DNA of 64,000 bases from Fibrobacterota bacterium (GCA_023436205.1 JAEZKC010000116.1:1-64000), one strand, 5' to 3'. Shown: positions 8,714-18,380, counted from the stretch's first letter. Numbers and translations are program-made. Notes: generated by a model not told the origin, from the letters alone.

Positions 8714-9160
8714 CTAGAGCCTTTTTTTAGTTAACTGAGCAATTCGTCTTTTTGATTCCTGTTCGGCGATTTTCTGCCTCTTATCGAATTTCTTCCTACC
8801 CCTGCACAATCCAAGCTCAATTTTGATCCATTGATCTTTGAAGTAAACTGAAAGCGGAACAAGGGTCAATTGCTTGCGTTCCACTTCATTACAGAAATAA
8901 TTGATCTGCTTCTGATGGAGTAGGAGCTTTCGGCGGCGATAAGGATCCGGGCTGTACATTCCGCCCCGATCGTAAGGGCTGATGTGCAGATGGTTTATAA
9001 ACATTTCACCATGGGAACAAAAAGCATAACTGTCCAACAGATTGACTCGACCGGATCGGATAGATTTCACCTCAGCTCCAGTCAGGGCAATTCCAGCTTC
9101 AACCTTATCAAGCACCTCATAATCATGAAATGCCTTGTTATTTCGAGCTACTATTTTCAT
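8714..9160 (-). CDS. smpB: SsrA-binding protein SmpB
   Basis: Binds tmRNA and brings it to stalled ribosomes for trans-translation. The 148-residue protein has the N-terminal NNKAFHDYE, the core GxEVKS(I)R motif, the DPYRRRKLLLH motif and a basic C-terminal tail (RGRKKFDKRQ...) that enters the decoding centre. Length is usual. Shine-Dalgarno signal is weak. No tmRNA gene is recognisable on either side. Confidence 0.97.
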   Translation of the reverse strand: MKIVARNNKAFHDYEVLDKVEAGIALTGAEVKSIRSGRVNLLDSYAFCSHGEMFINHLHISPYDRGGMYSPDPYRRRKLLLHQKQINYFCNEVERKQLTLVPLSVYFKDQWIKIELGLCRGRKKFDKRQKIAEQESKRRIAQLTKKRL

Positions 9161-9283
9161 TCATCAAAAATAGTTACGGCTGAGCTTATAAGGCAATCTG
9201 TAAGACTAAAAGCTTTTTGACCCCACTAAATGCATTCCTTATATTAATAGGGCCCTTCTGTATTATAGGTCTCAAAAAATAAA

Positions 9284-9310
9284 GTCCGGTGCCTCAAAGA
9301 AGCACCGGAC
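9284..9310 (-). terminator. Hairpin with minus-strand T-tract, between smpB and the HIT gene
   Basis: A perfect 9-bp stem (GTCCGGTGC/GCACCGGAC) with a 9-nt loop. On the minus strand it is followed by TTTATTTTTT, so it looks like a rho-independent terminator for minus-strand transcription arriving from across the HIT gene. It also lies in the probable 5' leader of the HIT gene on the plus strand. Confidence 0.7.
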
Positions 9311-9390
9311 AGCCTGAGGAAGGGCTTTATTATGGATCAGTATTCCTGGTCCATAACGTTGCCATTCACCAAAAAGAGAAGGATTGCATC

Positions 9391-9738
9391 ATGAATTCTT
9401 GTCTGTTCTGCAAAATGTCTTCCGGAGAGATCCCTGTCGAAAAAGTATACGAAGACGAATATGCATTCATTATACGTGATATAAACCCACAGGCGCCCTA
9501 CCATCTTCTGGCCATACCGAGAAAGCATTATGCATCGATTCAAGAAATCCCTGCTGAGGAACTTTCAGAATACATGGGACACCTTATGAATGCCGTTACC
9601 AAGGGCCTTAGAAAAACAGGCCTGGATAATAAAGGATACAGATTGATCATAAACAGCGGTGAAATAGCCGGTCAAAGTATACCCCACATCCATATACATA
9701 TTCTGGGTGGCCGTTCAATGGCCTGGCCCCCGGGATGA
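9391..9738 (+). CDS. HIT family (histidine triad) nucleotide hydrolase
   Basis: A 115-residue HINT-like protein; members hydrolyse AMP-lysine, adenosine phosphoramidates and related nucleotides. The N-terminal CLFCKMSSGEIPVEKVYED and the histidine triad HIHIHI near the C-terminus (followed by LGGRSMAWPPG) are clear. The ATG at 9391 is chosen because AGAAGGA lies 7 nt upstream and the family begins near here. It is the only plus-strand gene among about 22 kb of minus-strand genes and overlaps the end of a small minus-strand ORF by 24 nt. Confidence 0.95.
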   Translation: MNSCLFCKMSSGEIPVEKVYEDEYAFIIRDINPQAPYHLLAIPRKHYASIQEIPAEELSEYMGHLMNAVTKGLRKTGLDNKGYRLIINSGEIAGQSIPHIHIHILGGRSMAWPPG

Positions 9739-9915
9739 TTCTGCAATTTTTTCAATCATAACATGAGTGCTGTGATCTTTTGTATTAAACCAGAAGAACA
9801 GCTGGTTACCCTGCACAGTAAAGCAGTCTGTCAAATATTCCTTTTGAGCACAAGGATAAATACTTTCATGCAGACTGCGGGCTTTTGCGATCAATGTCTT
9901 TTCTAGTTCATCCAT
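9715..9915 (-). CDS. Small hypothetical protein (66 residues)
   Basis: I do not recognise a family. The 66-residue product begins MDELEKTLIAKARSLHES, has two cysteines and a central hydrophobic/aromatic stretch (QLFFWFN), and has the composition of a real soluble protein. It starts 35 nt after the hairpin that follows ftsZ, on the same strand, and its end overlaps the 3' end of the convergent HIT gene. The ribosome site is weak (AGG close to the ATG). It could be a chance frame. Confidence 0.5.
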   Translation of the reverse strand: MDELEKTLIAKARSLHESIYPCAQKEYLTDCFTVQGNQLFFWFNTKDHSTHVMIEKIAESSRGPGH

Positions 9916-9935
9916 ACCTGGCTCGGTCAGCTAAA

Positions 9936-9960
9936 CAGAGGGGGTTCAAAGCCCCCTCTG
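9936..9960 (-). terminator. Hairpin terminator after ftsZ
   Basis: A perfect 9-bp GC-rich stem (CAGAGGGGG/CCCCCTCTG) with a 7-nt loop lies 8 nt after the ftsZ stop codon. The minus-strand T-tract is only TTT, so it could be a terminator or an mRNA 3'-end stabiliser closing the division cluster. Confidence 0.65.
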
Positions 9961-9968
9961 CCAATTAC

Positions 9969-11279
9969 TTATTGCATTTGCTTTCTTAGGAATGTGGGCA
10001 CATCCATATCATCTTCGAAATGATCTATGACCGTTCCACGATCGACATAGAAACGGCTTTCCTTCTGGATTGGATCCTTTTTGGGAGGCGCGATCTGAGT
10101 TGGAACGGTTCTGGGCAGTACAAACTCAGGTGCAGGAGTGCTGACTGGAGCTGCGGCCTGTGTCTCAACCACCTCAGGTTTCTTCTCCTCCCCTTCTCTG
10201 GGGATTAAAGGAAGAACCACCTGTTCCACCTTCTTCTCCGGTTCACGATTTTGCACAGGCAGCTTGACAGTAAGCTTTGCCGCTGGTTTTTCCTCCTTTT
10301 TACGATCCAGAATTTCATCATTGAAGCCTGTTGCAATTACTGTGACCCTGATTTTTCCATTCATGGAAGGATCGGTAACGGCTCCAAAAATAATATTCGT
10401 TTCTGATTCCTCTCCCACTGCATCATACACAGTCTGAGTGGCATCACTTACATCATAGAGGGTCATATCTTCACCACCGGTAATATTGATGAGAATACCG
10501 CGTGCACCATTTATGGATATGTCGTCCAGAAGAGGACTGTGAATAGCGCTTTCTGCGGCAAGGATCGCCCGATTTTCCCCCTCAGCGAACCCAGTCCCCA
10601 TGAGAGCATCACCCATACCCTTCATGATAGTCTTCACATCTGCAAAGTCCAGATTGACGAGACCATGCACCGAAATGAGATCAGAGATACCTTTTGTTCC
10701 CTGATAAAGCACGTCATCAGCGGTTTTGAAGGCATCTATAAGTGAGGTTGTCCTATCTACAATTGTAAGCAACTTCTGGTTCGGAATAACGATAATAGTA
10801 TCAACACACTTCCTGAGATCATCTATTCCCTTGCGGGCATTTCTATCTCTGATTCGTCCTTCAAAAAGAAATGGTCTAGTGACAATTGCCACGGTAAGGA
10901 TACCCATTTCCTGAGCGATTTCGGCTACGACCGGAGCCCCTCCTGTACCAGTGCCACCACCCATACCGGCAGTGATGAAGACCATGTCAGCTCCATCAAG
11001 TACTGCGGCGATCTTCTCCCGATCCTCTTCCATAGCCAGACGTCCAATTTCGGGGTTGGCACCTGCTCCCAATCCCTTTGTGAGTTTTTCACCAATTTGA
11101 AGTCTTTTTGCCGCGCGATTATTATCAAGCGCCATGGCATCAGTATTAACAGAAATGAATTCCACTCCTGTCAGACCTGCCGTGACCATGCGGTTAACCG
11201 CATTACCGCCCGCACCGCCGACACCGATAACCTTCATTTTTGCCACGGCATCGAAGTTTTCTTCCATAGTGAACACCAT
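9969..11279 (-). CDS. ftsZ: Cell division GTPase FtsZ
   Basis: The tubulin-like GTPase that forms the division ring. The tubulin signature GGGTGTG, the N-terminal [13 protein letters not shown] and the T7-loop region are present. After the GTPase domain (about 320 residues) comes a Pro/Lys/Glu-rich linker of about 90 residues and the conserved C-terminal peptide [10 protein letters not shown], which would bind FtsA. The ATG at 11279 follows GAGGGAGGG by 4 nt; another Met four residues later is possible. It is last in the cluster, 76 nt after ftsA. Confidence 0.98.
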   Translation of the reverse strand: MVFTMEENFDAVAKMKVIGVGGAGGNAVNRMVTAGLTGVEFISVNTDAMALDNNRAAKRLQIGEKLTKGLGAGANPEIGRLAMEEDREKIAAVLDGADMVFITAGMGGGTGTGGAPVVAEIAQEMGILTVAIVTRPFLFEGRIRDRNARKGIDDLRKCVDTIIVIPNQKLLTIVDRTTSLIDAFKTADDVLYQGTKGISDLISVHGLVNLDFADVKTIMKGMGDALMGTGFAEGENRAILAAESAIHSPLLDDISINGARGILINITGGEDMTLYDVSDATQTVYDAVGEESETNIIFGAVTDPSMNGKIRVTVIATGFNDEILDRKKEEKPAAKLTVKLPVQNREPEKKVEQVVLPLIPREGEEKKPEVVETQAAAPVSTPAPEFVLPRTVPTQIAPPKKDPIQKESRFYVDRGTVIDHFEDDMDVPTFLRKQMQ

Positions 11280-11355
11280 ACGTCCCTCCCTCAAGGTATT
11301 TTGGTGAATGATTTATTGATGCACTTATTTTTTTCCACAATTTTCAGTTTCAGAA

Positions 11356-12591
11356 TTAAAAGAATTCCTTTACCCATGATTTCATTCTGTCAAAAGCCTT
11401 GGTCAATCCATCTTCGCCAGTGCTTTTCTTATTCTTTTTACCATCAGTTTGCCCCTCGGCGGCATACATGCACAGTCCCACTCCGGTTGCGTGAACTGGT
11501 GATTTGGCAGCTTCGGTAAGCCCTCCGAATCGACTGGGGACACCAAGTTTAACAGGCATCTCGAAAATTTTTTCTGCCAGATCCCTGACACCCTCCATTA
11601 ACGACCCGCCACCGGTCAAGACTACACCTGCGCCCAACATGTCGGCATATTCCGTCCTCTTGATTTCCCTGAAAGCAAGGGAAAGAATCTCTTCCATTCT
11701 GGGTTCAATGATAGACGAAAGTACACTTCGGGAAACTTCACGATTTTCATGCCCCCCGACTCCCGGTACGCTGAGATGTTCATCGCCTCTGAGCAGAGGT
11801 GAATAGGAACAACCATGCTTCTTTTTGATGTCCTCAGCTTTTTCAATCGGTGTCCGCAGGCCTATTGCAATATCGCTTGTCACATTCTTACCACCCAGAC
11901 CGACAACTGCGGAATGCCTGATACTCTCGTCAAAGTAAATGGCAATATCGGTAGTTCCCCCACCCATGTCAATGAGTGCGACACCTAGCTCTTTCTCATC
12001 CTTCTCAAGAACTGCATAGCTGGAAGCCAAAGGCTCAAGAACCAGATCGATAACCTTCAGGCCAGCTTTTTCAACACTCTTAAGAATGTTTTGAGCACTG
12101 GTGATTGCACCAGTAATTATGTGCACCTGAGTTTCAAGCCTCACGCCGCACATACCTCTGGGATCCTTAATTCCTTTTTGATCATCTACCATGTACTCCT
12201 GAGGAATAACATGCAGAATTTCCCGATCCTTTGGAATAGACACGGCTTTTGCAGCGTCAATAGCTCTGTCCACATCGAGTTGAGTGATTTCGTTGTCATC
12301 TCTGGAGATTGCCACGACACCTCTGCTGTTCATTGCACGAATGTGGTCACCAGCTATTCCAACCCATACAGCATTGACATCTACACCAGCCATAAGCTCC
12401 GCTTCTTCTACAGCCTTTTTGATAGAGCTTACGGTTTTGTCTATGTTAACAACCACGCCCTTTCTCAATCCGTCAGACGGACTCACTCCCACACCAACAA
12501 TTTTGAGCTCGTTGTTTTCTGCAAGCTCAGCAATGATGCAGGCGATTTTCGTAGTCCCTATGTCCAATCCCACGAACACATTGTCTTCCAT
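11356..12591 (-). CDS. ftsA: Cell division protein FtsA
   Basis: An actin-like ATPase that tethers FtsZ to the inner membrane and recruits late division proteins. The 411-residue protein has the phosphate-1 motif GLDIGTTKI, the FtsA-specific 1C subdomain, IDMGGGTTDIA (phosphate 2) and LTGGGSLMEGV (adenosine site). It ends with an amphipathic helix (AFDRMKSWVKEFF), the typical membrane-targeting sequence. The ATG at 12591 has AGGGG 5 nt upstream. Confidence 0.97.
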   Translation of the reverse strand: MEDNVFVGLDIGTTKIACIIAELAENNELKIVGVGVSPSDGLRKGVVVNIDKTVSSIKKAVEEAELMAGVDVNAVWVGIAGDHIRAMNSRGVVAISRDDNEITQLDVDRAIDAAKAVSIPKDREILHVIPQEYMVDDQKGIKDPRGMCGVRLETQVHIITGAITSAQNILKSVEKAGLKVIDLVLEPLASSYAVLEKDEKELGVALIDMGGGTTDIAIYFDESIRHSAVVGLGGKNVTSDIAIGLRTPIEKAEDIKKKHGCSYSPLLRGDEHLSVPGVGGHENREVSRSVLSSIIEPRMEEILSLAFREIKRTEYADMLGAGVVLTGGGSLMEGVRDLAEKIFEMPVKLGVPSRFGGLTEAAKSPVHATGVGLCMYAAEGQTDGKKNKKSTGEDGLTKAFDRMKSWVKEFF

Positions 12592-12631
12592 AACCACCCC
12601 TTTTTGTATTACTTTAATGACTCGTTTTCAG

Positions 12632-13417
12632 CTAATCAAGTTCGTCAACCGTTGCAAATGCCAGTCCGTTATACCTTAAATCGACCTTAACTGGATCACA
12701 GTTGGCTTTTTTGAGTTCTTTCCTCAACGCATTCATGTGCACCAGAGGGATTGAATAATTTTTATTTGGCAAGCAAAACTGTCCCGCTTCACCACGGAAA
12801 GAAAGGGTAACCCTATCCTGCCGACTTACATTTATCTGTGAGATCTGACCAAAGAGGCCATCCCCGACTCTATTTGCATCATTCTTAATTGCCATAAATG
12901 TTGGCATTTTCTCTTTGCACAGCCCGATCACCAAAGGGAGTTCATAGGAAACACCCTTAACCACCGGGAATTTGACTCCATTCTTATCCATTAGCCAGAA
13001 GCCGGAATCACTCACAATCGCAACAGGTTTTCTTTCAAAAACTCTGATTCTTGTTTTTCCATTAACACCCTTTCTTATATCGATCTTTTCAATAATCGAT
13101 AGTTTGGATGCAATTGATTCAATATCTTCTCTCATCAAAGCAAGTGAATCTGCATAAGCAGAATCAAGAACTGATCTGAGCCTTGTCGCAGTCATATTAC
13201 TGCAGCCCTGGATCTCAAACTCGGCTTTAAGTGCTCTTCGTGATTCGAGTTTTTCAGTAACCAGAGACCAGTATTGCGGACCTTTGAAATAGGCTGCAAC
13301 CATAACACAAAGAGCGATGACGGAAAAAGCAACTACAGAAAGCGTCTTTTTCCAGTTTCTGGCCTGCTTCTTTTCCTTCATGCTCTTCAGGCGATTAGCC
13401 CCGACTCTTTTAGCCAT
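12632..13417 (-). CDS. ftsQ: Cell division protein FtsQ/DivIB
   Basis: A bitopic divisome protein of 261 residues: a basic cytoplasmic N-terminus (1-24), one membrane segment (about 27-45), then a POTRA domain (about 65-135, FEIQGCSNMTATRLRS...) and a beta domain. FtsQ bridges FtsB/FtsL to the early divisome. Sequence identity to characterised FtsQ is low, but size, topology and position between murC and ftsA support the call. Its start overlaps the murC end by 8 nt. Confidence 0.9.
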   Translation of the reverse strand: MAKRVGANRLKSMKEKKQARNWKKTLSVVAFSVIALCVMVAAYFKGPQYWSLVTEKLESRRALKAEFEIQGCSNMTATRLRSVLDSAYADSLALMREDIESIASKLSIIEKIDIRKGVNGKTRIRVFERKPVAIVSDSGFWLMDKNGVKFPVVKGVSYELPLVIGLCKEKMPTFMAIKNDANRVGDGLFGQISQINVSRQDRVTLSFRGEAGQFCLPNKNYSIPLVHMNALRKELKKANCDPVKVDLRYNGLAFATVDELD

Positions 13418-14783
13418 TCACCTTTTCCTTTGAATACTGGTAGGCAGTTTCCCAAATATCTCCAGCCCCCATGAAAACAACTGCATCGCCAGAGTGAACG
13501 AGATTGTCCAAAGCGAAAACAATCTCATTTTTATCACCGATGAAATGCACATCAGAGAAACCGGAGTTTTTCATTGCATTGACAATATTCTCAGCATTTA
13601 CACCAGGTATTGGTTGTTCACGCGATTTATATATTTCCGTGATGAAAACCTGATCTGCAAGTGAAAGAGCTTCAGCAAATTCGTTCAAGAAATCACGTGT
13701 TCTTGAATAGAGATGAGGTTGAAAAACTGCAGTGATCTTGCCATAACCACATCTTCTAGCTGCTTCCAGAGTAGCTTTTATTTCTCCTGGATGATGAGCA
13801 TAGTCATCAATCACAGTCACGCCATTTACTTCACCCACAATCTCAAATCTTCTTTTAACTCCTGAAAATCCGGAAATGCTTCTTGCAGCAGTTTGGAAAT
13901 CGATACCAGTTTCCAATGCAGACACTATTGCTGCCAAAGAATTTCTCACATTGTGGATTCCTGGAATACTTAAAGAGACGCCTCCCAGGAGTTTTCCCCT
14001 ATTATAAACATCAAAAGTAGCTCTTCCATTAGTGAAAACCATGTTTCTGGCCTGATAATCTGCGGATTCTGAAATGCCGTACGTTATCACAGTTCTTCGA
14101 ATTTTGGGCAGCACATCCAGAATACCTTCATCATCCAAACAGACAATCACAGCACCATCAAAAGGTACCCTTTCAGTAAAGCGAATGAAAGTCTCTTTAA
14201 TATCTGCAAGGTCCTTGTAACAATCCAAGTGATCAGCTTCAATATTCGTAATTACTGCAATGGACGGGTACATTGCCAAAAATGATCTGTCATATTCATC
14301 TGCTTCAGCAATCAACACTCTTCCATTTCCGACAACAGCATGTGATCCCGCACTTCTTAGCATTCCGCCCACAAGAACGGTCGGCGAAGATAAAGCATCC
14401 ATGAAAATTGTGCCCACAAGCGAAGTTGTAGTCGTCTTCCCATGAGTACCAGAAATACAAATCGTAAAATTGGTACGCATTATGTCACCAAGGACCTCGG
14501 CTCGCCGCAAACAGGGAATTCCATGCTCCACAGCATACAAGCGTTCAGGATTATCTTCCTTGACGGCACTTGAATACACGAGTAAATCTGCATCCTTTAC
14601 CAACCCTGGTTCATGACCGTACTGAATCCTGATTCCAAGCTTTTCGAGACGCTCAGTAGAAGAGGAACGTTCTCTGTCGCTGCCGGTAATTATATGTCCA
14701 CGGGAATGGAGCACTTCCGCAAGAGGACTCATCCCGGCTCCCCCCACACCCACAAAATGCATCTTTTTTGTAAACTGTCTCAT
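13410..14783 (-). CDS. murC: UDP-N-acetylmuramate--L-alanine ligase MurC
   Basis: Adds L-Ala to UDP-MurNAc, the first amino acid of the peptidoglycan stem. The 457-residue protein has the N-terminal nucleotide motif GVGGAGMSPLAE, the ATP P-loop SGTHGKTTTT, the Mur central-domain Glu/His motifs (EADEYDRSFL, NIEADHLD) and the C-terminal DDYAHHPGEI. Length is normal. Its ATG overlaps the murG stop codon by 4 nt. Confidence 0.97.
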   Translation of the reverse strand: MRQFTKKMHFVGVGGAGMSPLAEVLHSRGHIITGSDRERSSSTERLEKLGIRIQYGHEPGLVKDADLLVYSSAVKEDNPERLYAVEHGIPCLRRAEVLGDIMRTNFTICISGTHGKTTTTSLVGTIFMDALSSPTVLVGGMLRSAGSHAVVGNGRVLIAEADEYDRSFLAMYPSIAVITNIEADHLDCYKDLADIKETFIRFTERVPFDGAVIVCLDDEGILDVLPKIRRTVITYGISESADYQARNMVFTNGRATFDVYNRGKLLGGVSLSIPGIHNVRNSLAAIVSALETGIDFQTAARSISGFSGVKRRFEIVGEVNGVTVIDDYAHHPGEIKATLEAARRCGYGKITAVFQPHLYSRTRDFLNEFAEALSLADQVFITEIYKSREQPIPGVNAENIVNAMKNSGFSDVHFIGDKNEIVFALDNLVHSGDAVVFMGAGDIWETAYQYSKEKVNG

Positions 14784-15847
14784 TTATATCCAAGTTCCTC
14801 AACAATTTTTCCGGTGATAATCGATGAAGCACTGAATGGAGAATAATCCAGTGCTTTTCTACTCATGCTTTCAAAAACACTCTGATCGTTTATAATTGAC
14901 TGAACAGACTTGATAATCATGTTTTCTGAACTGTTTTCCTGAGTAAACCTGAAAGCCCACCCCTGATTCTGTACCAGTCCGGCATTCACCCATTGTATAT
15001 GGCTTTCGATAGATGGAATTAGGACACATGGTAATCCGAAGAAAGCGGCTTCGGATAGAAGAAGCGGGGTGCTACGACCGATTACCAACCTTGAAACGGC
15101 ATAAAAGGGATAAGGGTCCTTAAGCGTTGGAAAGAGCAGAACATTTCGGCATGATCTTAGCCGGTTTCTGATAAGTCCATACTCCCCTTTTCCGGTTTTC
15201 CACACAATCTGAATTCCATTATCAGCCCAGATCTTCACCATATTGATCAGAAATGATCCCAAGTTGTCAGCTTCTTCTGAACCGATGATAAGTATAGTCT
15301 TCTTTGCTCTATCCAGTTTTCTTGGATATTGATAGTGTTCATATTTTTTAGCCAGAGGCAGAACGGGAACCCCGGTGATTTCGGGACTGTTTCCAGAAAC
15401 ACGAGACTTTACAGGTGTAAGCCCGAAAAAGATTTTTTTTGCCCCACCTGCGAAGAAGCGATTTACAGGATCTGGGACAGCATTAGGTTCAAGCAGGAAA
15501 TAGGGAATGGACCGCAAACGCGCAGCGGCGAGCAAAGGCATTGATTCGTAGCCCCCAAACGAAAGCACCGCAGACGGCCTTTCCTTTCGGAAAAATGAAT
15601 TAAACCGGAAGAATTCCCGAATAATTCCAAAAAAAGAGCTTAACTTTCTTCTTCCATCCAAATTTACCTGGAAGAGGGTGATGTGATATTTCCTGCAAAG
15701 ATGTTTTTCTCTGCCTCTGCCACTTCCAACCCAAGTAAGATCAACACTGTGAAAACGCTTACGTAATTCAAGCGCAACGGACAGTGCGGGTACATGTCTG
15801 TTTCTGGAACCGGGTGCAAGCAGCACTTTCAAATTTCCTTCGCTCAT
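14780..15847 (-). CDS. murG: MurG-like UDP-GlcNAc:lipid I GlcNAc transferase, divergent
   Basis: By position between ftsW and murC, 355-residue length and two-Rossmann GT-B layout, this is the MurG that makes lipid II from lipid I. It is divergent. The N-terminal glycine loop GGTGGH of MurG is replaced by PGSRNRH, keeping only the His (residue 18). Other family blocks are still visible: SFGGYESMPLLAA, EPNAVPDPVNRF, TGVPVL, and SEAAFFGLPCVLIP followed by SHIQWVNA. The second glycine loop reads IGSEEADN instead of GGSQGA. It overlaps ftsW and murC by 4 nt each. A related glycosyltransferase with another role cannot be excluded. Confidence 0.8.
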   Translation of the reverse strand: MSEGNLKVLLAPGSRNRHVPALSVALELRKRFHSVDLTWVGSGRGREKHLCRKYHITLFQVNLDGRRKLSSFFGIIREFFRFNSFFRKERPSAVLSFGGYESMPLLAAARLRSIPYFLLEPNAVPDPVNRFFAGGAKKIFFGLTPVKSRVSGNSPEITGVPVLPLAKKYEHYQYPRKLDRAKKTILIIGSEEADNLGSFLINMVKIWADNGIQIVWKTGKGEYGLIRNRLRSCRNVLLFPTLKDPYPFYAVSRLVIGRSTPLLLSEAAFFGLPCVLIPSIESHIQWVNAGLVQNQGWAFRFTQENSSENMIIKSVQSIINDQSVFESMSRKALDYSPFSASSIITGKIVEELGYK

Positions 15848-16998
15848 ACCCTGCTGCTCCTAATTTTTCTCCCAGGAACTTCCGTCGCCATTCCGTTGCG
15901 GGTTTGACTGGAAATGTTCAACAAAATACCCATACTGCACATGGTAAAAATAAGACTCATTCCGCCGTAACTTAAAAACGGCATCGGAATACCTGTAGGC
16001 GGCACCAGACCAGTAGCCACTCCTGAGTGTACCAGTGCATAAATCGCTATAATAAATGTAAATCCAAATGCCATGAACTGCCCCATCTTGTCCGGTGCAC
16101 TCAATGCGATTCTGATACCCCTGTATACCACAAATGAAAACAACCCGAATACGAGCATTATTCCGATAAAGCCAAACTCTTCTCCAAGTACAGAAAGGAT
16201 GAAATCGGTATAAGGTTCAGGCAAATAGAAGTATTTTTGTTCACCTCTGCCCAAACCAGTCCCGAACAAACCACCATTGCCGAAACCTATCAGTGACTGG
16301 AAAACTTGATATCCTATGCTGTCTTTCTTCTCAGCCATGTTCAGATATCCCATTATTCTGGCCAAACGATAAGGTGTTTTCAGCACCAGTCCTATAGCGA
16401 CAGGAATTAGAAGTGAGCCCAAGCCAAGAAGATGATGAAGCTTTGCACCTGCAACGAACAGTATGGTAACAGCTGCTAAGGCAATTATGCTTGAAGTGGA
16501 AAAGTCGGGTTCTAAAACTATCAGCCCACAAATGATTCCGATACGAGCCAAATGCGGGAGGAGTGCCTTGAATGTTTTAGGATCACCATTCTCTTCACTG
16601 CATTTTTTGGAAAGCGTCAGAACCAGTGCCATTCTGGCAAAATCAGAAACCTGAAATCTTATGGAACCAAGTGTAATCCAGCGTTTTGCTCCCTTCAAAG
16701 CATGTGAATCAGGAAGCATAAGAACATAAACAAGTAAACAAATCGCTGCTATGTAAATGATTCCGCTGTATTTTCCCCAGACATGATAATCGATGTTGAT
16801 GAAGAACATGAAACAAACCAGTGCAAGCAGTGCCCTGACAGTTTGACGGGACAAAAAGAAATCTGCTCCGCCGAAATCCTTCTGAGCGACAGCAAAAGAG
16901 GAGCTATAAACCAGAACGATACCAAACCCAAGCAGTATCAAAGTGGCAACAAAAAGCCCCATATCCATTCTACCGTATCTGCCAATCACTTCAAGCAT
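15844..16998 (-). CDS. ftsW: Peptidoglycan glycosyltransferase FtsW (SEDS family)
   Basis: A polytopic SEDS polymerase that joins lipid II into glycan strands at the septum, working with FtsI. The 384-residue protein has about 10 membrane helices, with the family region GLGRGEQKYFYLPEPYTDFI, and later SGVATGLVPPTGIPMPFLSYGGMS. The chosen start at 16998 overlaps the murD end by 13 nt; an internal ATG at 16968 is possible. It overlaps murG by 4 nt. Confidence 0.95.
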   Translation of the reverse strand: MLEVIGRYGRMDMGLFVATLILLGFGIVLVYSSSFAVAQKDFGGADFFLSRQTVRALLALVCFMFFINIDYHVWGKYSGIIYIAAICLLVYVLMLPDSHALKGAKRWITLGSIRFQVSDFARMALVLTLSKKCSEENGDPKTFKALLPHLARIGIICGLIVLEPDFSTSSIIALAAVTILFVAGAKLHHLLGLGSLLIPVAIGLVLKTPYRLARIMGYLNMAEKKDSIGYQVFQSLIGFGNGGLFGTGLGRGEQKYFYLPEPYTDFILSVLGEEFGFIGIMLVFGLFSFVVYRGIRIALSAPDKMGQFMAFGFTFIIAIYALVHSGVATGLVPPTGIPMPFLSYGGMSLIFTMCSMGILLNISSQTRNGMATEVPGRKIRSSRV

Positions 16999-18380
16999 CT
17001 CTGTGAAATAAGTTTACCGATAATAGACCTGAAACAATCGCCTCTGTGTTCAAAGTTCTTGAACATATCGAAACTGGAGCAGCCGGGAGAAAAAATCACT
17101 TTTTCACTGTCAACTGCGTTTTTGAAAGCAACCTCAACTGCCTGCTCCAGACTTTCTGCAGTCTGAATCGGAGCAAGACCCTTCCACTGGGACATCATAC
17201 GTTCCTTAGCTTCACCAATTAGAGTGATGCTTTTAACGCTCTGCTTGACAGCCTCATTTATAACACTGAAATCGCAACCCTTATCTTTACCGCCGGCGAT
17301 GAGATGTATTTTACTGTCGAAGGCTCTAAGAGCACACTCTATACTCTCGGCGGTTGTAGATTTACTATCGTTGTAAAAAGCCACATTGCCAATCTCGCCA
17401 ACATATTCGAGTCTATGAGGTAATCCCCCGAAAGAGCAGATCCCCTTTGCAATACCTTCAGCCTGAGCCCCTGCAGCAAGAGCCACAGCTGCAGCCGCGC
17501 AGGCATTTTCATAATTGTGCCGTCCGCCAAGTTTCATTTCTGAAACGTTTTCCAGTATGATACCCGATTTACCATTGAAATTGTATCTTATGCTCCCGTT
17601 TTTAAAAAAGACAGAGTCTCCGGAAGTTTCTTCATGACCAAAAAAGATAATCTGCGTTTTTTTAGACATCTGCTCAGCCCAGGCGAGCAGGCGACTGTCG
17701 TGCATATTAAGAACCAGGAAATCGTTTGTTCCCAAATTCATGGCAATGCGTTTTTTTGCTTCGTAGTACTCTTCCTCTCCAGAATATCTGTCAAGGTGGT
17801 TTTTCATAAAATTCAGTACAGCTGCCACTCGGGGTCTAAACTTATCAACCGTTTCCAACTGAAAGCTTGATACTTCAGCAACGACGAATGAATCCTCTTC
17901 AAGCTCGGGGGTGACACTTACTACAGGAAGCCCTATATTACCCGCCACAACGGCATTGAACCCAGCTGACGTCATGGCAGCCCCCAGTAAGGACACGGTT
18001 GTACTTTTGCCGGATGATCCAGTGACCGCCAGAAACGGAGCCTTTGAAATTCTGAATCCAAGTTCCATCTCAGACCAGACTGGTATTCCCGCCTCCTTTG
18101 CTTTTATCAATATATCAAGATCCGAACGTACGCCTGGAGACAAAATTATAAGATCACTGTTCAATACGGTATCGCTATGTCCGGATGCTTCGTATTCAAG
18201 GTGAGAAAGCCCTTCAGTCTGGAGGATTTGAGACAGACGCTCACTTCCGCAGCATTCACTGATGAAAACGGAGACTCCACGAGCAACAAAATACTTAACC
18301 GCTGCGATTCCACTCTTGGCGGCTCCAATAACTGAAACTTTTTTAAAATTCATGTTTTCCAAGTTTGATCCCGATCTCAT
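16986..18380 (-). CDS. murD: UDP-N-acetylmuramoylalanine--D-glutamate ligase MurD
   Basis: Adds D-Glu to UDP-MurNAc-L-Ala, using the product of MurI. The 464-residue protein has the P-loop TGSSGKSTT, the central AEVSSFQLE motif, FMKNHLDRY and the C-terminal NDSKSTTAES and GGKDKGCDF motifs that mark MurD. The ATG at 18380 forms a TGATG overlap with the murF stop and follows GAGGG. In most bacteria mraY lies between murF and murD; here nothing does. Confidence 0.97.
   Translation of the reverse strand: MRSGSNLENMNFKKVSVIGAAKSGIAAVKYFVARGVSVFISECCGSERLSQILQTEGLSHLEYEASGHSDTVLNSDLIILSPGVRSDLDILIKAKEAGIPVWSEMELGFRISKAPFLAVTGSSGKSTTVSLLGAAMTSAGFNAVVAGNIGLPVVSVTPELEEDSFVVAEVSSFQLETVDKFRPRVAAVLNFMKNHLDRYSGEEEYYEAKKRIAMNLGTNDFLVLNMHDSRLLAWAEQMSKKTQIIFFGHEETSGDSVFFKNGSIRYNFNGKSGIILENVSEMKLGGRHNYENACAAAAVALAAGAQAEGIAKGICSFGGLPHRLEYVGEIGNVAFYNDSKSTTAESIECALRAFDSKIHLIAGGKDKGCDFSVINEAVKQSVKSITLIGEAKERMMSQWKGLAPIQTAESLEQAVEVAFKNAVDSEKVIFSPGCSSFDMFKNFEHRGDCFRSIIGKLISQRCLK

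Noticed and set aside
8657..9283. Search for a tmRNA (ssrA) gene beside smpB
   Set aside because: No tRNA-like ends or tag-coding sequence visible in the flanking gaps.
12091..12690. Plus-strand frame of 199 codons opposite ftsA
   Set aside because: It lies fully within the conserved ftsA gene on the other strand and has no recognisable domain; a shadow of ftsA.
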